DNA of 64,000 bases, taken from the NCBI RefSeq assembly GCF_000260435.1, contig NZ_BACQ01000050.1:1-64000 (forward strand), read 5' to 3'. Every line of letters begins with the position of its first letter. Within the stretch, counting starts at the first letter, position 1. Source of the stretch: Lacticaseibacillus zeae DSM 20178 = KCTC 3804 (lineage in GTDB: Bacteria; Bacillota; Bacilli; Lactobacillales; Lactobacillaceae). The notes under the pieces are model-generated. The model was not told the origin of the DNA, ran no database searches, and saw nothing but the letters and a program-made list of their open reading frames with translations. The position numbers were made by a program, and so were the translations under genes. Positions 1 to 9,306 of this stretch are shown here, one piece after another.

Positions 1-631
1 TTTTGAACAAGATCTTAATATCTTGAAAAAAACAGGCGTGTTCAATGTAGCGCAAATCTAACGCCACCATCTCTTCAAAGCTAAGATCACTTCGACCAGA
101 AACCTGCCATAGACCGGTAATACCAGGGATGACCATTAACCGTTGCCGATCATAGCTTGTATAATTGGCAACTTCACGAGGTAGCGGTGGGCGAGGCCCA
201 ACCAAACTCATATCGCCACGCAATACGTTGTAGAATTGCGGTAATTCATCGAGACTGTATTTGCGTAAAACGCGACCAACTCGAGTAATTCGCGGATCGC
301 TTTTTATTTTAAACATAGCACCGTCAACATCATTTTTTGAAAGCAATTTGTCAACCATCTTATCAGCGTTGGCGACCATGGATCGAAACTTCCACATTTG
401 GAATTCCCGACCATCTTTTCCAAGACGAGTTTGTGAATAAAACACTTTGCCTCGCGGATCATCAAGCTTAATCAATAGTGCAATAACCAAAAAAACACCG
501 CTAAGTAGCACAAGTGAAAGCGAACTCACAATAACGTCAAAGCATCTTTTCTCACGTAAATAAGTAAGTGTTAAGCTTCCAAGATCAACCTTTTCAAATT
601 GAATTTGGTTGCGGTCACTTGTCGTTTCCAA
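1..631 (-). CDS. Priming undecaprenyl-phosphate sugar transferase (partial)
   Basis: This would load the first sugar phosphate onto undecaprenyl phosphate at the membrane to start each exopolysaccharide repeat unit. The visible part encodes about 210 residues and its 3' end lies beyond the left edge. Residues 1-20 are soluble, a hydrophobic membrane segment follows, and then comes the bacterial sugar transferase domain with KFRSM, DELPQFYNVLRGDMSLVGPRPP and PGITGLWQVSGRS motifs. I chose the TTG at 631 because GGAGGGG lies 6 nt upstream and no ATG fits. It is the last visible gene of the leftward polysaccharide cluster but is separated from it by 260 bp, so it may have its own promoter. It resembles the WelE/CpsE type; the sugar specificity is not readable. 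Confidence 0.9.
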   Translation of the reverse strand, partial: METTSDRNQIQFEKVDLGSLTLTYLREKRCFDVIVSSLSLVLLSGVFLVIALLIKLDDPRGKVFYSQTRLGKDGREFQMWKFRSMVANADKMVDKLLSKNDVDGAMFKIKSDPRITRVGRVLRKYSLDELPQFYNVLRGDMSLVGPRPPLPREVANYTSYDRQRLMVIPGITGLWQVSGRSDLSFEEMVALDLRYIEHACFFQDIKILFK

Positions 632-891
632 TAGCTACCCCTCCAAATGTGTACATTAACACAAACAAATAGTTTCCCCCGAAACTTGTTCAGAAACATG
701 TTATAACATTATAACTCTTAGAGCAAGTTATATTGATTTAAAATTCCAGCTAATGTTCTTCTGCATGTCACCATTATACATGAAAGTAAAAGTGATATGA
801 GCAAATTATTAACCTTGTGACAATTCTGACAAAAACTCTGACTGAATTGTCAATAATTGGCTCACTTGCTAAACGCGTTAACTGATTTGGT
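632..891. other. 260-bp intergenic region upstream of the priming transferase
   Basis: AT-rich and without an open frame. On the minus strand two TATAAT-like hexamers occur (near 701-712 and 773-780), but neither has a good -35 partner at 16-18 nt, so a promoter for the priming transferase is likely here but cannot be fixed. Confidence 0.35.
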
Positions 892-1680
892 TCAAATGTG
901 CGTGTCCAAATTAACATGTGTCCCTGTTAATTTGTTTAAAACAAGATTGCGTGCTTTTTTGACAATATGCTCATTCTCCATGAACATCACTGGGCATTCC
1001 ACATACGTTTTCTTATTAGCCAAAAGCCAGGTATCCATTAGTAATTCGGCGAGAAAGCCCATCACGCGACTTTCATTGCCTTGGAGTTTAGAAAAATCAA
1101 TTTTGGCTTCAACTGCAAATAAGATGGAAAATAGCCAATAAGAATATGCCATAAATTCTTCTCGGCGCATGATAAACATATTAAACATGTGTGCTTTTTT
1201 CGAATGCATGACTTTGGAAAAGCTTTCGCGATATTCAGCCGGCTGCTGTTCAATAACCTCATACAGAGCGTCAATACCGATGGCGCTATGGCTATGCCGA
1301 TAATGAGACTCAATTGTTTCAATGTAATAATTTCGCGGTTTGGGGACGATAATGCTTGATTGCTTTAGTAACTCTTCAATCTGAGGTTTATGTAAGATCG
1401 ATGAAAAGTCTTTTTTCTGTCCAAAAGAACGCTTAGAGAAATATCGACGATAGTGAACCAACCCAATTGCGTCTGCCGTGAGATTTTGAGTTGCCCAATA
1501 TATCGCGGTTACTTCGTTATAATGCGGATTCTTATCCGATATATTGATGCCTTGGTCATCACGTTGATACCCATTCGGAATTTCTGAATGAAGACTGCTA
1601 CCTACGAATATCGGCATATAAGCAGGATCTGAAGGCATACGGTAGGGTTTGTGAGTTGCAACAAGGACACTGATATGCAT
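892..1680 (-). CDS. DUF4422 family polysaccharide biosynthesis protein
   Basis: A 262-residue protein of the DUF4422 family, common in capsule and exopolysaccharide clusters and thought to be a glycosyltransferase. The family signature is seen in the N-terminal ISVLVATHKPY and the GLVHYRRYF segment around residues 95-105. There is no signal peptide or membrane helix, so it should be cytoplasmic. The ATG is preceded by AAGGAGCG at 8 nt. It sits 100 bp downstream of a GT4 transferase in the same direction, so it probably adds one sugar to the repeat unit. Donor and acceptor cannot be inferred. Confidence 0.85.
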   Translation of the reverse strand: MHISVLVATHKPYRMPSDPAYMPIFVGSSLHSEIPNGYQRDDQGINISDKNPHYNEVTAIYWATQNLTADAIGLVHYRRYFSKRSFGQKKDFSSILHKPQIEELLKQSSIIVPKPRNYYIETIESHYRHSHSAIGIDALYEVIEQQPAEYRESFSKVMHSKKAHMFNMFIMRREEFMAYSYWLFSILFAVEAKIDFSKLQGNESRVMGFLAELLMDTWLLANKKTYVECPVMFMENEHIVKKARNLVLNKLTGTHVNLDTHI

Positions 1681-1780
1681 TTTTTAACGCTCCTTAAACT
1701 GATTGAAAGGGTTCCTGCAAATTTGACAATCGAAAAATACCGATCACAGTCGACAACCTCGCCGTCAACTGATCTTGAAC

Positions 1781-2878
1781 CTAATTTGAAAAATCTACAA
1801 GGAATTTTTCAAGACGCTTAAAATATAATTCGGGATAAAATTTGGAAATGGTTTTTGGCAATTTATGATGGTCAAAAAGCCGCTCCCCATTAGCAACAGC
1901 GATCAGTCTGTCTGTCAATGTTGACACATCACCCGGCGGATAAAGGTAACCATTGTCATCATTCACAATATCGTCAGGTCCGGTTGGACAATCCGAACTA
2001 ATGACCGGTATTCCCCGTGCAATCGCTTCACCTAGAACCAATACAAATCCCTCGTATTTTGAGGTTAGAAGCAAACAGTCAGCACTGGTTAATCGGTCGA
2101 ATGGCCGCTTGACCCAACCATGAAAAGTGATCTTATCCGCAATGCCTTTTTGCGCGACCAATTTCTTAAGTTCTGTCATATCAGGTCCATCGCCAAATAC
2201 ATCCAGCGTCCATCGGGTGGTACTTTTATTGAGAGCACTCAGACCAGCGATGAGTTCCCCCAAATTTTTTTGGCCGTCGATGAAGATTCGCCCGATATAA
2301 ACGAACTTAAAGGGGAAATCCGTAGTTGGAGGCACGACAGTAGTCGATGGTGCAATAGGATTGTAAACAAGCCCAATATTTGAATCCTTGATACCAATCT
2401 CATGCATCTGTCGTTGAATCCCAGAACTGATGGCTAAATGATAATCCGCTTTCTTAAGATCATTTAAGTTTATATCCTGACCATGGCGTAAGGAAAAATG
2501 AATCCATGAAACTATTTTAAACTTTTTGTGGAATACTTTTTTTAAGAAAGAAACCTCATAAATCAATTTTGTGCTTAAACAAATCACTTCATCCGCCGAA
2601 GTGAAAAGTATTGCGAAGGCAAGCCAAATTGCACCAAACGCATTCCGAACGAATCGCACATTTCTGAAAGCTTGCGCTAGTTTAAAAACCTTAATGCACT
2701 TGGAAGATGGATACCAGTGATCACGCATTGAGCCTTGAGGAAGAAGAAATGTCATCCTAAAATCTGGCGAATCTTCGAAATGTGATACCCATTCGTTAAC
2801 GACGGTTTCAGTGCCACCCTCTCCGGATAAGAAAGGCAGGATGACAAGCATTCTAGTTTTTCTCTTGTTGTGCATCAT
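1781..2878 (-). CDS. Glycosyltransferase family 4 (GT-B fold)
   Basis: A 365-residue cytoplasmic glycosyltransferase with the two-Rossmann GT-B layout. The N-terminus has a GGTETVVNEW glycine-rich acceptor-side motif, and the C-terminal half has FVYIGRI, FDVFGDG-like and the KYEGFVLVLGEAIARGIPVISSDCPTGPDDI-type nucleotide-sugar motif (E-x7-E) characteristic of GT4. The start at 2878 has AAGGGGGT 7 nt upstream and overlaps the 3' end of the preceding transferase by 26 nt, pointing to coupled translation. It likely adds one sugar of the exopolysaccharide repeat. Specificity is unknown. Confidence 0.9.
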   Translation of the reverse strand: MMHNKRKTRMLVILPFLSGEGGTETVVNEWVSHFEDSPDFRMTFLLPQGSMRDHWYPSSKCIKVFKLAQAFRNVRFVRNAFGAIWLAFAILFTSADEVICLSTKLIYEVSFLKKVFHKKFKIVSWIHFSLRHGQDINLNDLKKADYHLAISSGIQRQMHEIGIKDSNIGLVYNPIAPSTTVVPPTTDFPFKFVYIGRIFIDGQKNLGELIAGLSALNKSTTRWTLDVFGDGPDMTELKKLVAQKGIADKITFHGWVKRPFDRLTSADCLLLTSKYEGFVLVLGEAIARGIPVISSDCPTGPDDIVNDDNGYLYPPGDVSTLTDRLIAVANGERLFDHHKLPKTISKFYPELYFKRLEKFLVDFSN

Positions 2879-4025
2879 TACGACCCCCTTGCTGGATCAA
2901 CAGTCTTTTAAATACTTGTTGGAGAGTGGCGGCAGATGACACTATTGAATAGCCTGCCTCATCAATCAATTTTATGTTTCTCTGACTAATTGCCTTACGT
3001 TCCACAGGCAATTTATGTAAATATGAAATCACATTGGCAATCCATATTTCAGGTTCACTTAACGTCAAGCCTATGATGCTATTGGTTAACATAACGTCAG
3101 TAGGAATCTGATCAGACGAAATAACTTGAAGCCCAGCGGCCTGTGCTTCAAGAGGAACAAAGCCGAACCCCTCAAAAAGCGATGGAAAAAGTAAGATATC
3201 AAACGCCGCATACCATTCATTTGTAACGTTAGTATGCTTTATAAATGAAACAGCTGACTCAAGATTTTTTGCATGAACTTCCTGTTCAAGTTGCCCTTGA
3301 AGTTCCCCACTGCCAATAATAACAAGATGACTGTTTGGATGCCCTGTGTGGAGTTCCTCAAATATTTTTAGAGAGAAAAAAGGATTCTTACGTTCTGTTA
3401 GAACACCAACCATTCCAACAAGCCAAGTACTGTTCTCAACTTTGAGCGATTCTCGCAAGCTTAAACGCGCTTTCTCAGAAAAAGAAAATTTAGAGAGGTC
3501 AATACCATTTTTTAAAACAAGCGCATGCGTATCGCTGCCAAACATCCAGCTTAAGCTTTCAGTCGAAACGCCAAGTTTTAAGTCGCTAATCTTAGAAAAG
3601 ATCCGCCTACCGTAGCCATTCACCATATCTAATGCAATCCTCAAAGCTCTGGATTTAATCGGCTTACTGTAGTCAGTGTTGTGTGACTGCAAAACGATTT
3701 TTGCTTTTGTAAATCGATGCGCGAAAACAACTGGTAGAAAATTCCAAGACGAAGAGAAATTAAAGTGAATAATATCGTACGAGTTTCGGTGCTTTTTGCA
3801 AAAACACGCCCAATCTATCCAGTGTTTAATCGGATTTTTGCCTACACGCGTCACGTAATGCATGGGCCATCCTAAGGCATCTGTCTCTTTTTCAAAGTCA
3901 CGCTTTCCGGAATAACTAAGGCATTCCACGTCAACCCCGCTCTTCGAAAGTTGTCTGTATGTATTCATCATATAAACAGTCATGCCGCTACCGTATTGAA
4001 AATCTCCCACCAGCAAAACCTTCAC
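2853..4025 (-). CDS. Glycosyltransferase family 4, EpsF-like
   Basis: A 390-residue GT-B glycosyltransferase. The N-terminus reads MKVLLVGDFQYGSGMTVYMMN, typical of EpsF/CapM-type enzymes, and the C-terminal domain carries the GSGELQGQLEQEV and FPSLFEGFGFVPLEAQAAG motifs that bind the nucleotide sugar. The start is a GTG with AAGGAGG 9 nt upstream. It lies 35 bp after the Gtf3-like gene and overlaps the next transferase, so the three form one transcription unit. It should extend the lipid-linked repeat on the cytoplasmic face of the membrane. Confidence 0.9.
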   Translation of the reverse strand: MKVLLVGDFQYGSGMTVYMMNTYRQLSKSGVDVECLSYSGKRDFEKETDALGWPMHYVTRVGKNPIKHWIDWACFCKKHRNSYDIIHFNFSSSWNFLPVVFAHRFTKAKIVLQSHNTDYSKPIKSRALRIALDMVNGYGRRIFSKISDLKLGVSTESLSWMFGSDTHALVLKNGIDLSKFSFSEKARLSLRESLKVENSTWLVGMVGVLTERKNPFFSLKIFEELHTGHPNSHLVIIGSGELQGQLEQEVHAKNLESAVSFIKHTNVTNEWYAAFDILLFPSLFEGFGFVPLEAQAAGLQVISSDQIPTDVMLTNSIIGLTLSEPEIWIANVISYLHKLPVERKAISQRNIKLIDEAGYSIVSSAATLQQVFKRLLIQQGGRNDAQQEKN

Positions 4026-4060
4026 TTAAAGATTCCTCCTTATCCGTTGGCCCAACTGAT

Positions 4061-5128
4061 TCATTTGCCAGGATTGACCGTGTCTTCAAGAACGCTTAAG
4101 AATCTGGCACCTTTCCTCAACTGAAGCCCAAAAGTACGGGCATTCCCGGCAAACTCGGCATATTGTTTATCAGTCAGATGCTTTATAATCAACTCAGCCT
4201 CAGATAATGAATCAACTGTTATACCAAGGTGATGCTGATCAATGAAGTTCGCAATGGCAGCCTGTTTCCAAACAACAACAGGAATCCCGCTAGCTAAAAA
4301 CATAGATGCTTTAAACGGACTGTTGTAACGTAAATAGTTACCCATGACTCCGGATATGTCATTTGCGGAAATTCCGTCCCAAACCAAACCAAAGCCTCCA
4401 GTAAACTGGCTAACTAGTTCGTCGGAAGGAAAAGAGCCTCGGTAATCAAGGCTGCTAGGTAAGTCAAAAGTAGCAGGTCGTTTCCCATAGATTTCATAGT
4501 GGAAATCTGACTGGTGTAGTTTGCTTAAAAAACCTGCCTTATTCAAATTTCCGGCAAATATCATGGTTGGCTGATTCTGAAAAACAGGCATTTTTAGAGA
4601 ATTAGATAAGTATTCGTACATGCCAAAAACCACTATGTTAGCTGAAACTTTTTTTGTATTCATAATGAACTCGCGCATAGCTTCTGTTGGTACCAAAATA
4701 TCAGATGCGAGTTTAAGTATTCTCAGCTCGTTTTTCAGCGAAAGTGTCGCGTTGTTTGTATGCCCCATACCTCTAAGTCCTGCGTCTGAATCAATACGCA
4801 GGGAGTTAATATCATGGATAATAAACACGAGCCTACAGCGTTTAAAGAATCGGAGGTAATAGATAACCTGTAGAAAGGCAGGATAGGAAATATACAAAGG
4901 GTATTGAACGAAAATCGTATCGCCTGCACTAACATCTCTAAAATAAGTTCGCAACTGCTTGTAAGAGATCAACTTTCTACTAAAAATATTAGGCAATGAA
5001 TCGATTGACCCCATGTCATTGGATCCTAATTTAGCTAGGGTTTTAATCGCATCACCAATTGGCTTACTGACGGCAGTTGCCTGACCATCGACAGTATTGT
5101 TAATTGACTGAATATTGAAGCAACTCAT
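4061..5128 (-). CDS. Gtf3-like (galactofuranosyltransferase-type) glycosyltransferase
   Basis: A 355-residue protein resembling the Gtf3/beta-1,6-galactofuranosyltransferase group: an N-terminal SCFNIQSINNTVDGQATAV segment, a central VFIIHDINSLR motif (residues about 95-110) and a C-terminal GLVWDGIS ... YLRYNSPFKASMFLASGIPVV motif. The ATG at 5128 is preferred over an upstream in-frame ATG at 5158 because AAGGGGGT lies 4-5 nt before it. A galactofuranose role fits the glf gene in the same cluster, but that link is inference; it could also transfer another sugar. Confidence 0.8.
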   Translation of the reverse strand: MSCFNIQSINNTVDGQATAVSKPIGDAIKTLAKLGSNDMGSIDSLPNIFSRKLISYKQLRTYFRDVSAGDTIFVQYPLYISYPAFLQVIYYLRFFKRCRLVFIIHDINSLRIDSDAGLRGMGHTNNATLSLKNELRILKLASDILVPTEAMREFIMNTKKVSANIVVFGMYEYLSNSLKMPVFQNQPTMIFAGNLNKAGFLSKLHQSDFHYEIYGKRPATFDLPSSLDYRGSFPSDELVSQFTGGFGLVWDGISANDISGVMGNYLRYNSPFKASMFLASGIPVVVWKQAAIANFIDQHHLGITVDSLSEAELIIKHLTDKQYAEFAGNARTFGLQLRKGARFLSVLEDTVNPGK

Positions 5129-5170
5129 AAGTACCCCCTTCTGCGCTTCCGTATACACACTAAAACTTCA

Positions 5171-6535
5171 CTAATCTCGTGTTCTCGATTGGCGGATCCC
5201 TGTCTCAAAAATAAAGAAATTTAAAAAGACCCAGAAAATCATGACTAAGATAAAGGAACGAGCAAATATTTGTTCGAAAAACTTATTAGAAAAGAAGGAT
5301 AATACAAGCGCACTAACAATATTTGAATAAATTAAAATACTGTAAGGCACATGATTTGGATTCCTGGTTGCAAGTACTCGCTCAAAAAACACTTGGCTTA
5401 TTCCGGCCATAACGGGAACTAAGGTAAATACACCCCAAATTCCAAAGTCATAAAGATATGCGTAATAAGTCGTATAAACATTCCCGAGGTAAACACCGTT
5501 CACACTCTGAAAAGGCAAATTCAAGCCTTCAGCCGGTAAGGTAAAATTAAAAAGCTTCGCAAACCAGGGAAGAATGTTCACGAAAGTCTGGCTTCCCCAA
5601 ACCGAACCAAAAACAGGGATGGTTGTATTGCGCAAAAAGCTGTCGAGATTTTTTATTTCTGCACCAATATAAACAGACAAATAGTCAAGGCTGTTGGATC
5701 CTGCATCACTTTCCCGACCTAAAAGCTTGGCAATTTCGGGAAACGCCAGTAAAACAACGACACCCACTGCCACAACACCTAATATAAATTTCTTATTATT
5801 AGGCCTTGACCAATTTTTCTGGGACCTCGATAAAAAATAAAAGTAACAGAATATAGCTATCAGGAAAATGATCATCTCTGTCCGGTCACCCATTAGCAAC
5901 GTTGTCACGATAGCTAATAAGACGATAATCAAATTCGATATAGACCATTTATGAAAATAAACTCTTTCTCGAGCCAAGAGATACCCAAAAAAGAAGCCAC
6001 AACTTATCGAAAAGTTCCTGATAATGCTGACTGTTCGCGGCAACGTATTACCGTTAACCGTAAAAATCGTCTGAACTCGCACGTAATAGATGGCATCTCG
6101 TAAAGACATACCAGTCCCTATTTTCTTTATTGAATAGATCGTGTACATGATACCAACAAATATGACAAAAATGACAAAAGCCATTTTCCAGGGGGCAACT
6201 GTCAGCGGCTCGATTTTATCTTCCTTTGTGTCTGCCTGCGCGTCGCTCGATGAATAATCTAAATTTACCTCATTTGCCATTTGTCTGGATCGCAAGGAAC
6301 CAAAAAAGATATGGATAGCCCATGCAACAAAAACGAACTCAAGCCCACCACCAACTAAAACCAAAACGGTTAAAGATGACGGCTCTAAGAACCATTTGCC
6401 CGCATAAGCTAATGCCCACAAGCCGCTAAATGCAAATGCGCCTGAGTACAAGACGGCAGGAGACATTAATTCTCGATTATTCAAAAAATACGCTAAAATT
6501 AAAATCAGAACTAAAGTAAAGGCTAATGGGAGCAT
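5171..6535 (-). CDS. wzy: Oligosaccharide repeat-unit polymerase (Wzy)
   Basis: A 454-residue, very hydrophobic protein with roughly ten to twelve predicted membrane helices and one charged cytoplasmic stretch around residues 95-115 (SSSDAQADTKEDKIE). The pattern, together with its place between wzx and the transferases, marks it as the Wzy polymerase that joins repeat units on the outer face of the membrane. The sequence motif YIGAEIKNLDSFLR before a large extracellular loop is usual for this family. AAGGAG lies 5 nt before the ATG. Wzy proteins share little identity, so the call rests on topology and context. Confidence 0.85.
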   Translation of the reverse strand: MLPLAFTLVLILILAYFLNNRELMSPAVLYSGAFAFSGLWALAYAGKWFLEPSSLTVLVLVGGGLEFVFVAWAIHIFFGSLRSRQMANEVNLDYSSSDAQADTKEDKIEPLTVAPWKMAFVIFVIFVGIMYTIYSIKKIGTGMSLRDAIYYVRVQTIFTVNGNTLPRTVSIIRNFSISCGFFFGYLLARERVYFHKWSISNLIIVLLAIVTTLLMGDRTEMIIFLIAIFCYFYFLSRSQKNWSRPNNKKFILGVVAVGVVVLLAFPEIAKLLGRESDAGSNSLDYLSVYIGAEIKNLDSFLRNTTIPVFGSVWGSQTFVNILPWFAKLFNFTLPAEGLNLPFQSVNGVYLGNVYTTYYAYLYDFGIWGVFTLVPVMAGISQVFFERVLATRNPNHVPYSILIYSNIVSALVLSFFSNKFFEQIFARSFILVMIFWVFLNFFIFETGIRQSRTRD

Positions 6536-6622
6536 TCTTTCTCCTTACATTTTCTGCACTTAATCTTTTAACCATGTCCGAGTTGGACAGGAAACTTTTC
6601 CTTGAAGTAAAGCAATTACCAA

Positions 6623-8062
6623 TTAGTGTAGCTTTTTTAAAGATGCCAGCATCTTCAGTAGTACAACCGGACGGAACATGAACAACGCTACCGTATAAAC
6701 CAAAGCCCCATAGATGATCGCGCCAAACAAAGCCATAAGACTGGACAACGACAGCACACTGATGAAGATCCGAACGCTTACACCCATAATGAGAGCAGCC
6801 ACCATATATTTCCAGACTTCGCGGAAAATAACATAAAGTCTGATCTGGTTTTTTACCCTTGAAAGTTGATAAACAGTCACGAGCAATTCTGAGAGAACCG
6901 TCGCTATCATGGCGCCGTTGCTTCCCAAAACTAAAATGAGCGGGACATTTAGTATTATATTCGAAATTGAACCCAAAACAACGGAGGTCGTGAATGGCTT
7001 AAGTTGATTTGTCGGGAGCAAATACTGAACCCCGGTTGCATTACTAATCCCTATAAGAATAATAACAATTGACTCAATGACCAACAAATCGGAAACAGGG
7101 TCGAATCCTCTCCCAAAGAAAATCCGCGTAAACACAGGCGCTATGCCAGCCAATCCGGTTGCTAAAGGGAAAGCGATAACTAAAATAAAGTGCATTGACT
7201 TATTTAATGATTCTTCGACTTCATCATGTTTTCCCTGCGCAAAGCTGTGCGCGGTGTGGGGTAAAAGAACTGTCCCGGTCGCCGTCACAATTGCTAGAAT
7301 AATCTTTACGATTTTATCCGAGTTGTCATAAAACCCCGAAGCCTGTACGCCTATTAGTGCGCCCAGCATAGTCTTGTTGAGTTGTAAATAAACCTGAGTC
7401 GCGATTTGGGGTATAAACATTTCGAGGGTTGGCCGCAAGTGGTTTGCCAACTTTAAATCTGATAGATGTGGCAACCTGACATACCGTTTCAAATACGGAA
7501 GTAAGGTCATATTCCCTAACACTTGTGAACCAGTCAGAATCAAAATATACAGCCCAAGGTCATTCTTTGTTTTGATCAATGCGAAGATCAATATCAGAGA
7601 AATTATCTTAACCAGTGTATTTCTTAGTACAGTGATCCTGAATTCCTCAAGCCCTTGAAAAAACCAGGAAACATCAATTGCGGTTGCAACCAGCAAGAGG
7701 CCTTGAATCAAATAAAAAGTCTGATACTCCCCTGCTACTATAATGAACCCAACGTAGCATAGTGTGGCAATGCCCGTTGTACCTATACGAAGCAACGTCA
7801 ACTCCCAAAATAAACTTGAAAGCCTTTTGGGGTGATCACGTTGATAGGCCACTTCGCGATTACCGTACATCGTCAGCCCAAGTGTTCCAAACAGAACAAA
7901 GTACTGAACAATTGAATTGGTGAAAGCATTAATTCCGATTCCGGTTGGCCCAAGAACACGTGAAACATATGGGATCGTGACGATCGGCAACAAGAGGATA
8001 AAAACCTGGTACCCCATGTTCCACAGGAGATTCTTGACAACTTTCGTGACGATCCACCTCAT
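6623..8062 (-). CDS. wzx: Polysaccharide flippase (Wzx)
   Basis: A 479-residue membrane protein of the polysaccharide-transport (PST/MATE-like) superfamily with about 14 helices. The N-terminal NMGYQVFILLLPIVTIPYVSRVLG segment is the family hallmark. It flips the undecaprenyl-linked repeat unit across the membrane for Wzy. It follows glf by 39 bp. The ribosome site in front of the ATG at 8062 is weak (GTAGAA); the next in-frame ATG is residue 16, so the exact start is unsure. Confidence 0.9.
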   Translation of the reverse strand: MRWIVTKVVKNLLWNMGYQVFILLLPIVTIPYVSRVLGPTGIGINAFTNSIVQYFVLFGTLGLTMYGNREVAYQRDHPKRLSSLFWELTLLRIGTTGIATLCYVGFIIVAGEYQTFYLIQGLLLVATAIDVSWFFQGLEEFRITVLRNTLVKIISLILIFALIKTKNDLGLYILILTGSQVLGNMTLLPYLKRYVRLPHLSDLKLANHLRPTLEMFIPQIATQVYLQLNKTMLGALIGVQASGFYDNSDKIVKIILAIVTATGTVLLPHTAHSFAQGKHDEVEESLNKSMHFILVIAFPLATGLAGIAPVFTRIFFGRGFDPVSDLLVIESIVIILIGISNATGVQYLLPTNQLKPFTTSVVLGSISNIILNVPLILVLGSNGAMIATVLSELLVTVYQLSRVKNQIRLYVIFREVWKYMVAALIMGVSVRIFISVLSLSSLMALFGAIIYGALVYTVALFMFRPVVLLKMLASLKKLH

Positions 8063-8101
8063 TTCTACGTATTATCAACAAAGAGTCAGCTCATCGGCAG
8101 C

Positions 8102-9220
8102 CTACTTTTTGTTAAAAAAGTCGCCTTGTAGAAATTGTAAAGCTGCTGCAACAACCTGATCCATATTGTAATAGCGATAGAGGCCTAATCGTCCGCCGAA
8201 AGCAACTTGTGGCGTTTCCTTAGCAGCCAGTTCGCGGTAGCTCGTAAATAAATGGTTATTCTCCGTATTATTGACCGGATAATATGGTTCGTCACCTTTT
8301 GACCAATTGGCCGGATATTCATGTGTAATCACCGTCTTGCCAGAATTGCCTTTACCAAACTCAAAATGTTTGTGTTCGATAATTCGTGTAAACGGTGTGT
8401 CGGCATCTGTATAATTGACAACGGCATTTCCCTGAAAATTATCCATGTTCAAAACTTCGGTTTCGAATCGTAAACTGCGGTATTCCAAAGTTCCCAACCG
8501 ATAATCAAAAAACTGATCGATCATACCAGTATAAATAACCTTATCGTATCGGTTTAAGTATTCCTGTTTGTGATCCAAAAAGTCAGTATTGAGCTCAACA
8601 TGAATATTAGGCTGATCCAACATTTTCTCAACAATCTGTGTGTAACCGCCCTCTGGAATGCCTTGATACCGATCATTGAAGTAGTTGTTATCATACGTAA
8701 ACCTCACCGGCAAGCGGCGGATAATGAATGAAGGGAGGTCTTTTGGATCCCTCCCCCACTGTTTAGCGGTATAGTCCTTGATTAACTTCCGATAAATATC
8801 AATACCCACAAGCGAAATTGCCTGCTCTTCAAGGTTTTCCGGCTTTTTTCCGGCCATCACTGCTCTTTGTTCGGTAATTTTGGCCTCTGCCTCAGCGGGG
8901 GTGATGACGCCCCACATCTTATTAAAAGTATTCATGTTAAAAGGTAGATTGTAAATTTCACCTTTATAGTTGGCAATGACTTCGTTTGTGTATCGATTGA
9001 AGGTTGCAAACTGGTTGATGTATTCCCAAACTGCTTGATTACTTGTGTGAAAAATGTGGGCACCATATTTATGAACTTGAATGCCTTCGATATTTTCGGT
9101 ATAGATGTTACCGGCTACATGTGCTCTTTTTTCAAGAACATCAACCGTATCACCTTTTAGTGCGCGTTCTCGAGCTACTGTAGCCCCGAATAGGCCAGCA
9201 CCAACGATCAATAACTTCAT
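8102..9220 (-). CDS. glf: UDP-galactopyranose mutase
   Basis: A 372-residue flavoenzyme converting UDP-galactopyranose to UDP-galactofuranose in the cytoplasm. The N-terminal LLIVGAGLFGATVARE is the FAD-binding glycine motif, followed by HKYGAHIFHT; YTAKQWG, the NNYFNDRYQGIPEGGYT segment and LGLYRYYNMDQV near the C-terminus match the Glf family. Length is as usual. GGGGGAT lies 6 nt before the ATG. Its presence means the polysaccharide made here very probably contains galactofuranose. Confidence 0.95.
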   Translation of the reverse strand: MKLLIVGAGLFGATVARERALKGDTVDVLEKRAHVAGNIYTENIEGIQVHKYGAHIFHTSNQAVWEYINQFATFNRYTNEVIANYKGEIYNLPFNMNTFNKMWGVITPAEAEAKITEQRAVMAGKKPENLEEQAISLVGIDIYRKLIKDYTAKQWGRDPKDLPSFIIRRLPVRFTYDNNYFNDRYQGIPEGGYTQIVEKMLDQPNIHVELNTDFLDHKQEYLNRYDKVIYTGMIDQFFDYRLGTLEYRSLRFETEVLNMDNFQGNAVVNYTDADTPFTRIIEHKHFEFGKGNSGKTVITHEYPANWSKGDEPYYPVNNTENNHLFTSYRELAAKETPQVAFGGRLGLYRYYNMDQVVAAALQFLQGDFFNKK

Positions 9221-9306
9221 AGTTAATCCCCCAAATTAAGTCAATGCGTATTCATCTAAATGTCGAGGTTACTTATACTACTAGTAAATCACGAGCTACA
9301 AACAAT